Shown here: in pieces, positions 12,734-23,491 of the stretch | Numbering within the stretch: position 1 is the stretch's first letter | Layout: each line of letters opens with the position of its first letter | Assembly: GCA_036936605.1 (NCBI GenBank) | Contig: JAUPFV010000005.1 | Span: 228,127,770-228,191,769, forward strand | Origin: Limnanthes douglasii subsp. nivea | Taxonomy: Eukaryota > Streptophyta > Magnoliopsida > Brassicales > Limnanthaceae | Length of the DNA: 64,000 bases | Reading direction: 5' to 3' | Notes under the pieces: model-generated | The model's input: the letters and a program-made list of their open reading frames with translations, nothing else | What the model was told of the DNA's origin: nothing | Databases searched by the model: none | Position numbers and translations under genes: made by a program

Positions 12734-13063
12734 TGGTGTGGATTAATTCTGATGGAGGGTAGTTTAGTAAAGTGTTTTGGGAATTTAATGTTTAAGGTGG
12801 AGTGTATTGATATAATTAAGGTATGTGCTTGTATTAAATTATGATCACCCTCATTAATGAAAGTAGTTGGGGTATTTATACTTAATTAATAACCCATGGG
12901 ACTTTTAGATTGGATTGTGGTCTTGAGTTAAGTTTAAGAACCCATTTCTGAAGGTATGAAATTACCAGCACTTAGCTTAGTCCCGTTCCACTAGTTTTAC
13001 CCTGTTCGGAATCTCATGATAATGATTTGGTCCGAACTGTCCTCCAGATATGGTTAAGTAACA
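12734..13063 (-). repeat. 5' LTR of E2
   Basis: The plus strand runs TGGTGTGG...AAGTAACA, so on the minus strand it begins TGTTACTTAACC and ends CCACACCA. It is 330 bp long against 347 bp for E1, with matching CCCTCATTAATGAAAG and TATTTATA blocks. The internal side continues AAAATGGCTACCACAGTGGG (PBS region). The 5 bp beyond it are ATGTC (13064-13068), the predicted target duplication. Confidence 0.72.
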
Positions 13064-13225
13064 ATGTCAAAATTATCCGACCTTACTAGTAGCCCATTTA
13101 GGAAAAAATTATAAGAAGAGCTTTATGGCAAAAAGTTATATATAAGTTGGCTAATAAGGCACCTCGTTAAAACCTTCTTGTGCCATCAGGGTAGGAAAAA
13201 ATGTGCCACCGATACTTTACACAAA

Positions 13226-13228
<3 letters not shown>

Positions 13229-13261
<33 letters not shown>
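13229..13261. repeat. (AT)n microsatellite in the E3 3' untranslated region
   Basis: About 16 AT units stand directly downstream (in element sense) of the E3 pol end. Confidence 0.95.
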
Positions 13262-13263
<2 letters not shown>

Positions 13264-13289
13264 CAATCATTCTAACTACAATTTAAGAT

Positions 13290-16200
13290 GTTCTATATTT
13301 CATGGGTGCTTGAGACTTCTTCCTTCTTTATCCTTAGTTAAATACGTTCGAGGCTTCACTCTCTCTAGTATCTCATATGGGCCTTCATAATTATGACCTA
13401 ACTTTCCGAGGTGCTTTTCCTTGGTATGAAGAAACATCTTTCTTAACACTTGATCGCCCACTTTAGAGTCCCTTCGTTTTACTTTAAAGGAATATCTAAT
13501 TCTCATCAATTTTTGATAATGTAACGACTTTATTTGTGCTCGCCTTCTTTTCTCTTCAATCAAGTCTAGATCCACTGTTCTATTTACATCATTAGGCTCT
13601 TCGGAATATTTTATGACACAATAGGATGGAAAAATTAACTCGGATGGTACTACTGAATCCATCCCATATACCAATCCGAATGGAGATTCTGACGTTTTTG
13701 TTGGAGGAGTTGTTCAGTATGCCCAAATAATTTCTTGCAAATAATCATGCCACTTTCTTGCCTTCCCGTCAAATTTTTTCTTTAGCCCATCAAGAATTTT
13801 TCGTTTGGTGACTTCTACTTTCCCATTTTCTTGTGGGTGAAAATGAGCTGAAAAACACTGTTGTATCCCTCGAGAGTTACAAAAATTCTTCAAATCTTTG
13901 TTATCGAATTGAGGCCCATTATGTGTAGTGATTTTCATTGGAACCTTAAAACGACAACAAATATTTGAAGTGATAAATCTGATTACATCTTTGGCTTTTG
14001 TTCCTATTAATGGCTCTGCATCAAACAATTTTGAAAAGTAATCTACTGCCACGATTAGCGTATGTCGTCCTCTAGAAGCCATTGGTAGAGGTCCAACAAG
14101 ATCAATGCCCCATTGGTCAAACGACAGTGCCTCTGATACACTTTCGAGGGAAACTCCTGGCTTATGAACTATATTAACGAACCTTTGACAAGTATCGCAT
14201 CTTTTAACCAACTCTTTCGCATCAAGAGAAATCGTAGGCCAGTGGTATCCTACCAAAAACACTTTTATTATTAGAGCCTTGTACCCATAATGCACAGAAC
14301 CTTCTCTATCATGCAATTCTGATAATATCATTTGCGATTCGTTTTTGCCTAAGTATCAGAGCAAAGGTATACTGAAATATTTTTTGTACAAGATGCCTCC
14401 GAGGATCATATACCTATGAGATATGAAACGTACTCTTTTAGAAAATGATTTGTTAACTGGTAATTCATCATTTTTCAAAAACTTGATGATGTCTAGTCTC
14501 CAATCTTCTTCTTCACAAATAGACATTCGAAGGTCTTCATCTATAATCCTAATTACTTGCTCTAAATTTTTAATAATCGACAGGATTTCTTATGTAATAA
14601 TCCATGGATATGCCTCCGAATATGATGCAGTTGCTAACGAGTCTACCATAAAATTTTGTTTTTCTTCGGACATGCTCACAATTGATTCTTTTTTAAGACT
14701 AAAGATAAATCTTTTAGTGCTTTCAAATATTTTAATAGATGATCCTTTCGAGCTTCAGATTGTCCGAATGTATAATTAACATGGACATGTGAATCACTAA
14801 CTAGCTTAACTTTTTTAGCCCTAAAGATTTGTGCAAGCCTTAAACCTGCTAAAGTTGCCTCGTATTCTGCTCCATTATTTGTTGCTTTAAACCCGAAACG
14901 GATGGCCTGATACATTCCTATTCCTTATGGGTAAACCAATTGTACCCCAGCTCCACTTCCTGATGTGCTCGAGCCTTCATCTGTTCGGCTTACCCATTCT
15001 ACTTTGAAATTATCTTCATCAATTTCCATATCCGACCGCTCATAATTTAACTCTAATAACAAATCTGCTAAGGCTTGTGCTTTGATCAAATTCGTGGGTT
15101 CAAAATCAATATCAAAATATCCTAGTTCAACTGACCACTTCGTCATTCTCCTTGAAATATCAGGTCTTTGAAGCACACTTTTAACAAAAAAGACGTTCGT
15201 ACCACGATAGAATGAGCTTCAAAATATAGTCTCATTTTTCTAGTAACAATTACTAACGCAAGAGCCAATTTTTCTAACTTCAAATAACGTTTCTATGCAT
15301 ACAATAAACTTTTGCTGATATAATACACTAGTTTTGGAACATTATCTTCATCTCGGACTAACATAACACTTACAGCATAGTCTGAGACTGCTACATAAGC
15401 AAATAATCGTTCCCCTAGAATGGGCGTTGTGAGAATTTCTAGTGAAAAAATGTATTCTTTAATCTGATGGAAAGCCTCCAAATACTCTTTTGTCCAGATG
15501 AACTAATTTGCATATCTTAAGATTTGAAAGAAAGAAGCGTACTTATCCGAAGAACGAGATATAAATATGTTCAGCGCTGCCAAACGACCTGTTAATATTT
15601 GGACTTCTAGTATATTTCGCGGGGGAGTCATAGATGTTAACTGCATTGGGTCAGCTTTGATTTATTTCTCACTTACTATATATCCGAGGAACTTTCATGA
15701 TTGAACCCCAAATGTACACTTTTACAGATTTAACTTCAAGTTAACACTTTTTAAGTTGTTAAAAGTTTCATCTAAGTCATCAAAATGATCCTCGTCTTTA
15801 AGAATTTTCACCAGCATATCATCAATATATACTTCAACGTTTCGCCCAATTTATGCCTCGAAAGTTTTGTTCACCAAACACTGATAAGTTGCCCCTGCAT
15901 TTTTTTAACCCAAACGACATTACTCTATAATAGTGTAAACCCCTTCCAGTGATAACGAAGTGTTCTCTTCATCCATTGGATCCATTTTGATCTGGTTATA
16001 CCCTGCATAAGCATCCATAAAAGAAAGTAACTGATTTCCTGATGTGGAATCTACCAGCTGATCTATCTGTGGGACATGAAAATGATCTTTTGGACAAGCC
16101 CTATTTAAGTATGTCAAATCTACGCACATTCGCCACTGGCTGTTATTATTTTTTACCATCATTGAATTTGTCGCCCATAAATGATATTGTGATTCTCGAA

Positions 16201-16320
16201 TATGTCATACTCTGGATAAATGTTCTACCTCTTTAATTATCGCCTCATATTTTTCTTGAGAAAAGGCCTCATTTTTTGTATTATTGGTCTTACATTATTC
16301 TTGATTGATATCTTATGAAA
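13290..16320 (-). pseudogene. E3 pol (RT, dual RNase H, integrase), broken
   Basis: RT parts lie at about 16162-15480 with an intact VYIDDMLV near 15820. The first RNase H is at 15481-15293 (LFAYVAVSDYAVSVMLV). KWSVELGYFDI follows at about 15150, and the second RNase H is at 15050-14640 (FKATNNGAEYEATLAGL). The integrase zinc region (HDREGSVHYGY, CDTCQRF) and core (WGIDLVGPLPMAS, TTHNGPQFDNKD, HPQENGKVEV) are at 14331-13714. In the core the usual TTDNGPQ has become TTHNGPQ, removing a catalytic Asp. The C-terminal integrase part is at 13674-13300. Many frame changes separate the blocks. Confidence 0.85.
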
Positions 16321-18850
16321 AATGATTTTCAAGGGAACCCCAGTTACACCCTCGGAACACCAAGCAAACATATCTAACTTTATGGAAAAAATTCAATCAA
16401 TATTTCCCTTAAATTTGGAGATAACTTTGTTCCAATTTTCTAAACTTTACCATTTGGATACACATGATTTTTATAAATTTCATCAGGCACCGAAAGACCG
16501 GGGGACTCCCTCGGGTCATCCAAAAGGGTTGGCTCCGAGGAATTCCCCACTAGTTTCCATTCTTTTTCTGATTCATTCCCATGAACTTGCTTGGGAGAAA
16601 GCAATTCAATAACATTCTCTAGACATTTTCTATCTGTTTTTAATTATTCCGACATTATTTCTCACAACATACTTTAAACATTGATGAACTATAGAGATAA
16701 TAGCATGCATCTTTGATAGCCAAAACCTCCCAAAGATATCATTGTAAGATGTTGGCGCATCCACTACAATAAAAAAAATTCAACTTATCTTCTAAATAGC
16801 CCTCGACCCAGTTCAACCACACTTTCAAACTCCCCAACCACTTCAGATATCACCCCTATGAATCTCACAATAGTTCGGTCAGACCTGTGTCAATTAGAAA
16901 TATTTGTACTTGATCGTCGGCTATCCCTGCTGCAATTAACACTGCATCTTCATGTGGCCCTGGCACATTTCTCATATCATCATCTTCGAAATAAATTATT
17001 GGGGAAGGACTTAGATGCAGATGTGTCGAGGCACCCACTTCTAGTTGAGAATTTAGACTGACTATGTGTATTTTCCGAGAGCTATTCGAATTTCTTGCAA
17101 CAATATCACCATAAAAAATTGCCAAAGATTCAAATAATGCACATAAATCACTAACATTTTTTCCTCGGGATAATTTTTTCCACAATGATAATATTGTTCC
17201 TTCCCTCTTTTGGATCCAACTATTGTGTCGCTATATCAAAAGAATCAATCTCTTCAGAGATAACCAACGCGATTTCTTCTTTCGATGCTTCTTTGGCTGC
17301 CGGATTTTTATGAGAATGTTTCTTTACAAAGTTTGTCAATATCCCATTTTCAATTAATACTTGTATTTTTTTCAATGCAATGTATTCTTTTGTGTCATGC
17401 CCAGCGTCTTCATGATACTTGAAATATCTGATGTTTCTATTCTCCCTCGAAGTTTGAATAGGGAAAGGCTTTCAAAATTTTACTTGACCTCGAGTTTTGT
17501 CAAATATAGTGGCAGCACACTTAGTCAAATCTGTAAAATATTTTGGACGAATTTATTTGTTGAACATTGGCCTAGCTACCTTTTGTGTGTTGTACGCTTG
17601 TTGATTTACTCTGGGCCTCGGAAGATACTGATTTGTTACTATATGTTGCACATATATCAGAGGCGGTTGAGTAGTAACAAGAGTTTTTAGAACTAGTTTT
17701 GCTTTAACTGATTACTAGAACCTATTTCTGAAGCCTGAGTTTCTTCCACCAATACTCTTTTTTAAACTTGATCAAGAAGATTCCCAAACGTTATTGCTTG
17801 AATTTTATCCACAGTATCCTCCAATATTCCTAGGAGAAGTCCTATTCAATATGTTGCCAGAGCCACAAAATATTTTACAATATTCCATATCGGTTTTTGA
17901 TTTGATAAAACGGTTGGTATAATTTTTCAAACTTTCTCCAACCTTTTGCCTACGCTTACCATTTTGAAGCAAAACGCTTAAATGTTTGGGAGAAAGCCCT
18001 GCATATCAACTTGTCATCGTCATCGAAATTGATCATAAAAATTTTAAACTGTTCAATATGGCTATTAGGATCTTGTGTTCCGTCGAACTTTTCCAACTTA
18101 GAAATGTCAAAATGCTTTAGGAGGTTGCTAGAGAGTATTTCAACGAACAAAGGAAATAATCTCTAATTATGGCATGCTCTGTAAACATTGGTTCTTGGAC
18201 CCCCATAAGTCATCACACAAAGACCCTCCTCGGAAGGAGCTGTGTACTGATTATTTACTCAATATTCAAAACTTTGACTCTCTGACGGGTTTCGAGTGTA
18301 CACAACATTATCTTTCTTAGCATGATCCTCAGAGACCTATTTTTTTTCCTTTCAAGTCTTTAATCTGATGCCCCGCTCGATGGTCTTTTCTATGTTTCGT
18401 CGCATATTTCTTTTTTATGTCTTTCTTCTTATGATAACCCCTTTCCGAAGAACATTCACTTAAATCATATAGTGAGTAATCAATGGTGGTCACCCAGTTC
18501 ATATTTATCGGAGAATAATGATGATGCCTCCCGTATTTATCCTTCCTATTACTGATTCAATGGTGGTCATCGAGTTCATTTTTCTCATTTTCCTTTTCTA
18601 TTCGAACTTCAAACCGAATTTTCTTAAAAGCCAACGCAGCATCTCTTTCAGAGTTCAGCTTTTCAATTTCTTCCAACAGCTCGTTTCTCCGAGCAACCAA
18701 GATAGACTCTTCCAATATCTCACTACATGTTGACCGTCATGTTGTTGATCGATCTCTATGTTAATTCCGAAGGGGTTTTCTTTGAATTCTTTTTCAATCA
18801 TCAAATCATTATTCATGTCTAATTCTCCTCGAATTTCCATCACTTTTCTT
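16321..18850 (-). pseudogene. E3 gag-protease, broken
   Basis: The protease side is at 17185-16640, where FLIDTG at about 16890 is followed by a damaged context. Conserved gag fragments are at 18150-17956 (FDISKLEKFDGTQDPNSHIE, FSQTFKRFASKW). The N-terminal Lys/Ser-rich part lies around 18300-18840. Unlike E1, E2, E4 and E5, I could not find the in-frame TAG between protease and RT near 16560-16590. Confidence 0.7.
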
Positions 18851-18895
18851 TTAAAATTTCAACAAGGTTTTGGAAGACAATTTCGGGTACCAAAC

Positions 18896-18917
18896 CGTTT
18901 CCTACAGACGACGCCGA
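18896..18917 (-). other. Primer-binding site of E3
   Basis: TCGGCGTCGTCTGTAGGAAA follows the LTR. The small element at 31915-33619 has the related ATGACGCCGTCTGTGGGAA at the same place. This is a frequent PBS-adjacent motif of plant Ty3/gypsy elements. Confidence 0.6.
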
Positions 18918-19184
18918 TGATAGTTCAAGAAATATTTGGAGGAGATATTAGAGTAAAGCTATGTTTAAATGACTAAGTTCGTGAAACAAACTACTTAGTG
19001 AATATTTTAGAGAGATAAGCTCCACATTTTAGAAAGAGAAAGTAATATGTAATAATTGTGTAATCATTAATCAATCACCTTTCTCCAAAACATGTGTGTT
19101 GCTTTTATAGTACATTTATTGGGTCCCACATGCGTAAATAAGTCATTAATTATGGTCTTGTCCTCAAGTTTGTTGTTTGTTACA
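18918..19184 (-). repeat. 5' LTR of E3
   Basis: On the minus strand it begins TGTAACAAACAAC and ends GAACTATCA, followed at once by TCGGCGTCGTCTGTAGG (PBS). The length is 267 bp. TATAAAAG on the minus strand at 19109-19102 fixes the orientation. The 5 bp beyond the outer end are AATTG (19185-19189), the expected target duplication. Confidence 0.7.
19102..19109 (-). promoter_or_regulatory. TATA box of the E3 LTR
   Basis: TATAAAAG on the minus strand, inside the LTR and reading toward E3 gag. Confidence 0.5.
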
Positions 19185-19202
19185 AATTGGTGTGAAGGGA
19201 AC

Positions 19203-20465
19203 ATCTCGAATCACTATGCTGAGACTGATCGGAATCTATATGCAGTAATGGGAACTGGTGATCAATTTGTGCAAGGTGTCGATTGGAGAAACTCTTCATT
19301 GACAAGTGAGATTCGGTTCATAACGCTTCCGAAGCGTTTTGACATTTCTAAGGTGAAAACTTTTAATGGGATGCAAGATCCCGATGACCACATCGAGAAA
19401 TTTAAGAACTATATGATGAACTTTGAAGATGACGACCGGCTGGTGTGTCGTGCATTTTCACAGACTTTTAAAGGAACAACTTTAAAGTGGTACAATCGGA
19501 TTTTGAGGGGATCCATCTCAAATTTTAGGGATTTTTACACTGCTTTTTGAAGGAAGTTTGTGGGGAGTAAAAAAGTTATTGAAAATGGAAAGCTCTTGAC
19601 TTATGTGAAGTCACGGGAGAGTGGTCAGGGTAAACGATACGTCAACTTTGAAGGCTATTCCAGTTGTCCCAGCTGAGAATTTGATGATTTTAGATTCGAA
19701 GGTTAAAGAATTTGATGCTTCTTTGGAATATTTGGATAAGGATCAAAACAGGTTGCTTTTGATGGAATTTGAAAAGCCAATTGGAAAAGGGATGTGTGCG
19801 AGATTTATGCAAAACATTTGAGTCATTAGCCAATTTTTGAGTTGATTCAATGATTGGCAACTCTGACAGTTTGAGGAAGAGATATGTTGTCAATCTGACA
19901 AATCAAATTGAAGGGAAAATGTCCACATATTTGTATGGAAAAAATGAAATTCCTTTCATTCTATTCGATGAAGATGATCTGCAAGGAATAGCAGGACCAC
20001 ATGAAGATACAGTGGTTATTGGAGCAGAGGTGGTGGCGTTGAAATTTGATGTGTGCTTATTGACACTGGCAGTTCTGCTAATGTCATTTTAAGTCAACTT
20101 ATGATAGAATGAAAAATCTACCTTGAATTTCTTAATCATATCGAATAATTATAGGATTTACGGGTGTAACAGCTCGTGTGATTGGGTAATTCGAAGGAGA
20201 AGTAAGCTTGGGAAAGGGACCGTTCAAAAAGAAGGTCCATGTGCTTTTTCTCGTGGTGGACTGCCCCACAAGTTACAATGTTATTTTTGGAATGTCATGG
20301 CTTTCTAGAATGTATAGGGTTGTATTAACGGTTCACCAATGTTTCAAGTATGTGGTAGGAGATCGAGTTGGGGTCGTTCAATGTGACCAGAAGGTATCCA
20401 AAGAATGTTATGCCACTGCACTTCGGATCCGAGGATCCAGCAGTGGGAATTTGATGAATGAATAG
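19203..20465 (+). pseudogene. E4 gag-protease, broken, ends in conserved TAG
   Basis: The gag core is at about 19320-19550, ending at a TGA (19548-19550) where E5 has an Arg codon. About 0.64 kb present in E5 (about 54917-55557) is then missing, joining GSKK directly to the ENGKL segment. A protease-side block follows at 19850-20090 (LLTLAVLLMSF replaces the DTGSSAN region after a frameshift), then TSYNVIFGMSWLSRM. The last ORF ends at TAG (20463-20465) followed by CAG, exactly as in E5. Confidence 0.82.
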
Positions 20466-22565
20466 CAGTCAGAGGGGTTGACCTCAGATTTAGAAGAAAG
20501 ATTTGACGATCCGAGGGAAACTCCAGGGTCTTTAACAAAAAGTGAAGAAATTTGAGGAGTTTACTTTTTCGGAAGGAGGAGTGCTTCAAATCAGAACCTT
20601 ACTGACCTCAATCTTACGTCAACAACTGCTAGAGTTTGTATCTGTTAATTCGGATTTTTTAGTTTGAAAAATAGAGGATGTAACATGAGTACCAATCGAG
20701 TTAATCCGCCATAGCTTGGCTATTGATTCAAAGGTGAAGCCAATGATTCAGAAAAGAAGGGTGTTCTCTTCGGAAAAACCAGAAGCAATTGTTTATGACG
20801 TGGACCGGTTATCCAGGGTCAGACATATAAGGGAGTCACAATATCCTTTGTGGACGAAAAATCCAGTGGTGGTAAAAAAAGAATCGGAAATGGAGAATGT
20901 GTGTGGATTTTACAGACTTGAATCGATTTTTTCCTAAAGATCCATTTCATGTTCCTCGAATAGATTAACTGATTGATTCTAACTCAGGAAATAAAATACT
21001 AACATTCGTGGACGCTTTTGCAGGATACAATCAGATTCAAATGGATCCAAAAGATCAAGAATGTACAACTTTCATAACTCAAAAGGGTTGCATTGTTATA
21101 GGGTTATGCCATTTGGAATGAAAAATGTTGGAGCCACTTATCAAAGATTGATGAATAAAGCTTTTGCCACTCAGATCGGAAAAAATACGGAAGTATATAT
21201 AGACAATATGGTGGTAAAAAACTTAAAGGATGATGCACATCTTGATGATTTAGATGAAGCGTTTTTTAATTTAAGGACAATCAAGTTAAAGTTGAATCCT
21301 GAAAAATGTACCTTCAGAGTTCGGCCAGGGAAATTTTTGGGATATGTCATTAGTGAAAAAGGGATAGAACCTGACCCAGAACAGTTGAAAGCCCTGATAA
21401 CAATGAATTCACCTTGGTCAATTAAATAAGTGCAACATCTGGCAGGAAAGATAGCAGCACTTAACCGATTTATTTCTAGATTTTCTGACAAATGCTTTCC
21501 TTTCTTTCAAGTTTTACGAGGACCAGACAGATTTGAATGGACATCGGAATGTGAGGCAGCATTCACGCATATAAAGAATTTGTTGTCATCACCAGAAATA
21601 TCATCAAAACCTCGAAATGGAGAGAAGCACTTTTGTACATTGCGGTATCGGATTTTGCACTAAGCGCGATGTTGATCAGTGAAGACTCAGGTATTCCGAA
21701 GTCAGTGTACTACATCAATAAAAGTTTAGTGGCATTTGAAGTTGGAAAAGTTGGCATTAGCATTGGTGATTGCTGCTAGGAAAAATACACCCCTATTTTC
21801 AAGCTCACACTATTGAAGTTCAAACTTTATTCCCTTTGAAAATGTTTTACAGCGACCTGACATTTCAGGGAGAATGACCAAGTAGTCAGTGGAGTTGGGG
21901 GATTATGATATTTTGTTCACACCTCGAACTGCAATAAAAGCGAAGCCTTGACGGATTTTTTTGTTGAATTTCATTCGAGCATATCAGATGTGGAAGAAAA
22001 CAAGGATATTGCACCATTGAGTTCGAGGTGGATCGTTTGAACAAATTGAGGGTCTAGTATTTCAGGGTGCAGGGCTGAGGTTCAGTTAATAGCTCCAACT
22101 GGAGAAACGATGATTTAATCTATCAAATTTGGTACAATTAGGCTGAATATGAAGCTGCTTTGGCAGGTTTAAGATTGGCAAAAATTTGTGGAGCAACTCC
22201 GTACATTTGGAAACGGATTCTCAATTGTTAGCAAATGAGGTATCTGAATTTTCCGAAGCAGGAAGGATCGTTTGATTTTATATCTTCGGGAACTTCAGAA
22301 TTTAATGTTGTTGTTTGATAATGTTGTTGTTGAATATATTGGTCGAGGGAGTAATATGGTGGCTGATTCTTTGGAAAATGTTGCTTATAAGGAGGAATAT
22401 CCTTGGATTTTGCTACAAGAAAATCCTTCAATTGTTACTCAATCTAGTCAGTGTGATTGTGTAAAGGAGTTCTTTGTCACATCTGAGGATATTCGATGCG
22501 ATTGGCAAGCAGATATTCTTAATTTTTTTACTCAAAGAACATTACCAGAGGTAGTGTCTTTCGTT
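20466..22565 (+). pseudogene. E4 pol fragment (RT and RNase H)
   Basis: The N-terminal part contains RVRHIRESQYPLWTKNPVVV. RT continues at 21061-21429 (VMPFGMKNVGATYQRLMNKA) with YIDNM, so the second catalytic Asp is Asn. A TAA at 21427-21429 then interrupts the frame. RT thumb and first RNase H follow at 21430-21900, and the second RNase H at 22020-22545 (ADSLENVAYKEEYPWIL). Several frameshifts separate the blocks. Integrase is absent. Confidence 0.82.
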
Positions 22566-23240
22566 GTCACCACAAAATGATTGGAAATTTTGTATTTTAC
22601 ATATCCATACGATTGAGTCTTTAGATTTCCGAAATAATGTAAAAAATGCTTCGAATCATTGCTATTTGATCCGGACTTATTCTAAAAAAGTCGAGACATT
22701 TCGAATTGTTTATTGACACGGACAGAGAAAACTTATTAAATTATTTCAATATTGGACCTTAGACAGATAATAGTTCTAAATCGGATCTCTTTAAAAAAAA
22801 TCAATTGTCTCATGGTAACCTGCTCCAATCCCCTTACGAAACTTTCGTTATTGCGTTAGTCATGCACTTTACATGTTTCCAGCGATTCATATGTACCCAT
22901 CTTTCGTTGTCGCCGAAACTTTCGTTATTGCGTTAGTCATGCACTTTACATGTTTCCAGCGATTCATATGTACCCATCTTTCGTTGTCGCCGAAAAAAAC
23001 GGCTACACATAATGTAGCCATCCTTCGTTGTCACTTGTCAACAAAAAATGTAGTCGTTTTTGTTCTATTGCGTATCCAAATATCCCCGGTTCGTATATCC
23101 GATTTCAAAGTTCGGATATCCAGATTGATCATCCAATGATTTTAGGAGTTAAATAGAGGAGACTCCAAATCCAAGCTTACTCAAAACTACTCCAAAAAAA
23201 CTACTCTAAATCTCTCTGCTGCTTCTATTCTACAAGCACC
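22566..23240. repeat. Non-coding stretch with a perfect 77-bp tandem duplication
   Basis: No gene is seen. Two identical 77-bp copies stand at 22837-22913 and 22914-22990, starting CGAAACTTTCGTTATTGCG. Just after them is a GGCTACA-CATAA-TGTAGCC hairpin (23001-23019). The perfect identity points to a recent duplication. The stretch may include the decayed end of E4. Confidence 0.85.
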
Positions 23241-23491
23241 AAACTGGCTTTAATATCGGGCGAAAAATTCCTAGTTTTGTTTGCAGAATATGAAAACGCA
23301 GGTGGGCTTTTAAGAACAAAGCTAAAATAAATCAATATATACAAATCAATGATACTGATAGTGAATGCAATCCAACTGTATATTAAACGGTAGCAAACAA
23401 CTCAGTGATCAACCATCAAACAAGAATCTATGGCCCAAACAAAATAAAAAACAAGCACACAAAAAAAGACACCACCAAAACAGCAAAAAGC
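23241..23491 (-). other. Probable 3' untranslated region of the calmodulin-binding gene
   Basis: A-rich sequence directly after the stop codon of the minus-strand gene. No other feature is seen. The poly(A) site is not determined. Confidence 0.35.

Larger units (their letters stand above)
8798..13063 (-). mobile_element. E2: Tat-type Ty3/gypsy element, truncated by E1
   Basis: From its 5' LTR (12734-13063) E2 reads leftward through gag, protease, RT and RNase H and stops just past RNase H at about 8803-8830, where E1's LTR begins. Integrase, aORF and 3' LTR are absent. If E1 inserted into E2, they should continue left of the window. E2 belongs to the same family as E1, sharing LTR blocks, gag N-terminus and PBS region, but is clearly diverged. 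Its gag has a large internal deletion. Confidence 0.82.
13064..19184 (-). mobile_element. E3: Tat-type Ty3/gypsy element, 3' part outside window
   Basis: The minus-strand order is LTR (18918-19184), gag, protease, RT, RNase H and integrase, ending at about 13290. A 3' untranslated piece then reaches 13064, where E2's LTR begins. It differs from E1/E2 in its primer-binding site (TCGGCGTCGTCTGTAGGAAA). Coding sequence is heavily broken. Its aORF and 3' LTR are not in the window and should lie left of position 1 if E2 inserted into the E3 3' region. Confidence 0.82.
19185..22565 (+). mobile_element. E4: Tat-type element (E5-like), truncated at both ends
   Basis: Plus-strand gag, protease, RT and RNase H blocks are close to E5 (for example FDISKVKTFNGMQDPDDHIE). 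The left edge is cut inside gag by the E3 LTR at 19184/19185. The right edge fades within the region after the second RNase H, near 22545-22565, with no integrase or LTR recognised. The missing 5' LTR and gag N-terminus would lie left of position 1 if E3 inserted into E4. Confidence 0.8.

Noticed and set aside
19185..19205. AATTGGTGTGAAGGG right after an LTR end, resembling E5's primer site, as if 18918-19184 were the plus-strand LTR of E4
   Set aside because: The LTR's TATAAAAG reads on the minus strand, the minus-side PBS (TCGGCGTCGTCTGTAGG) is better, and E4's gag core begins far too close for an intact leader.
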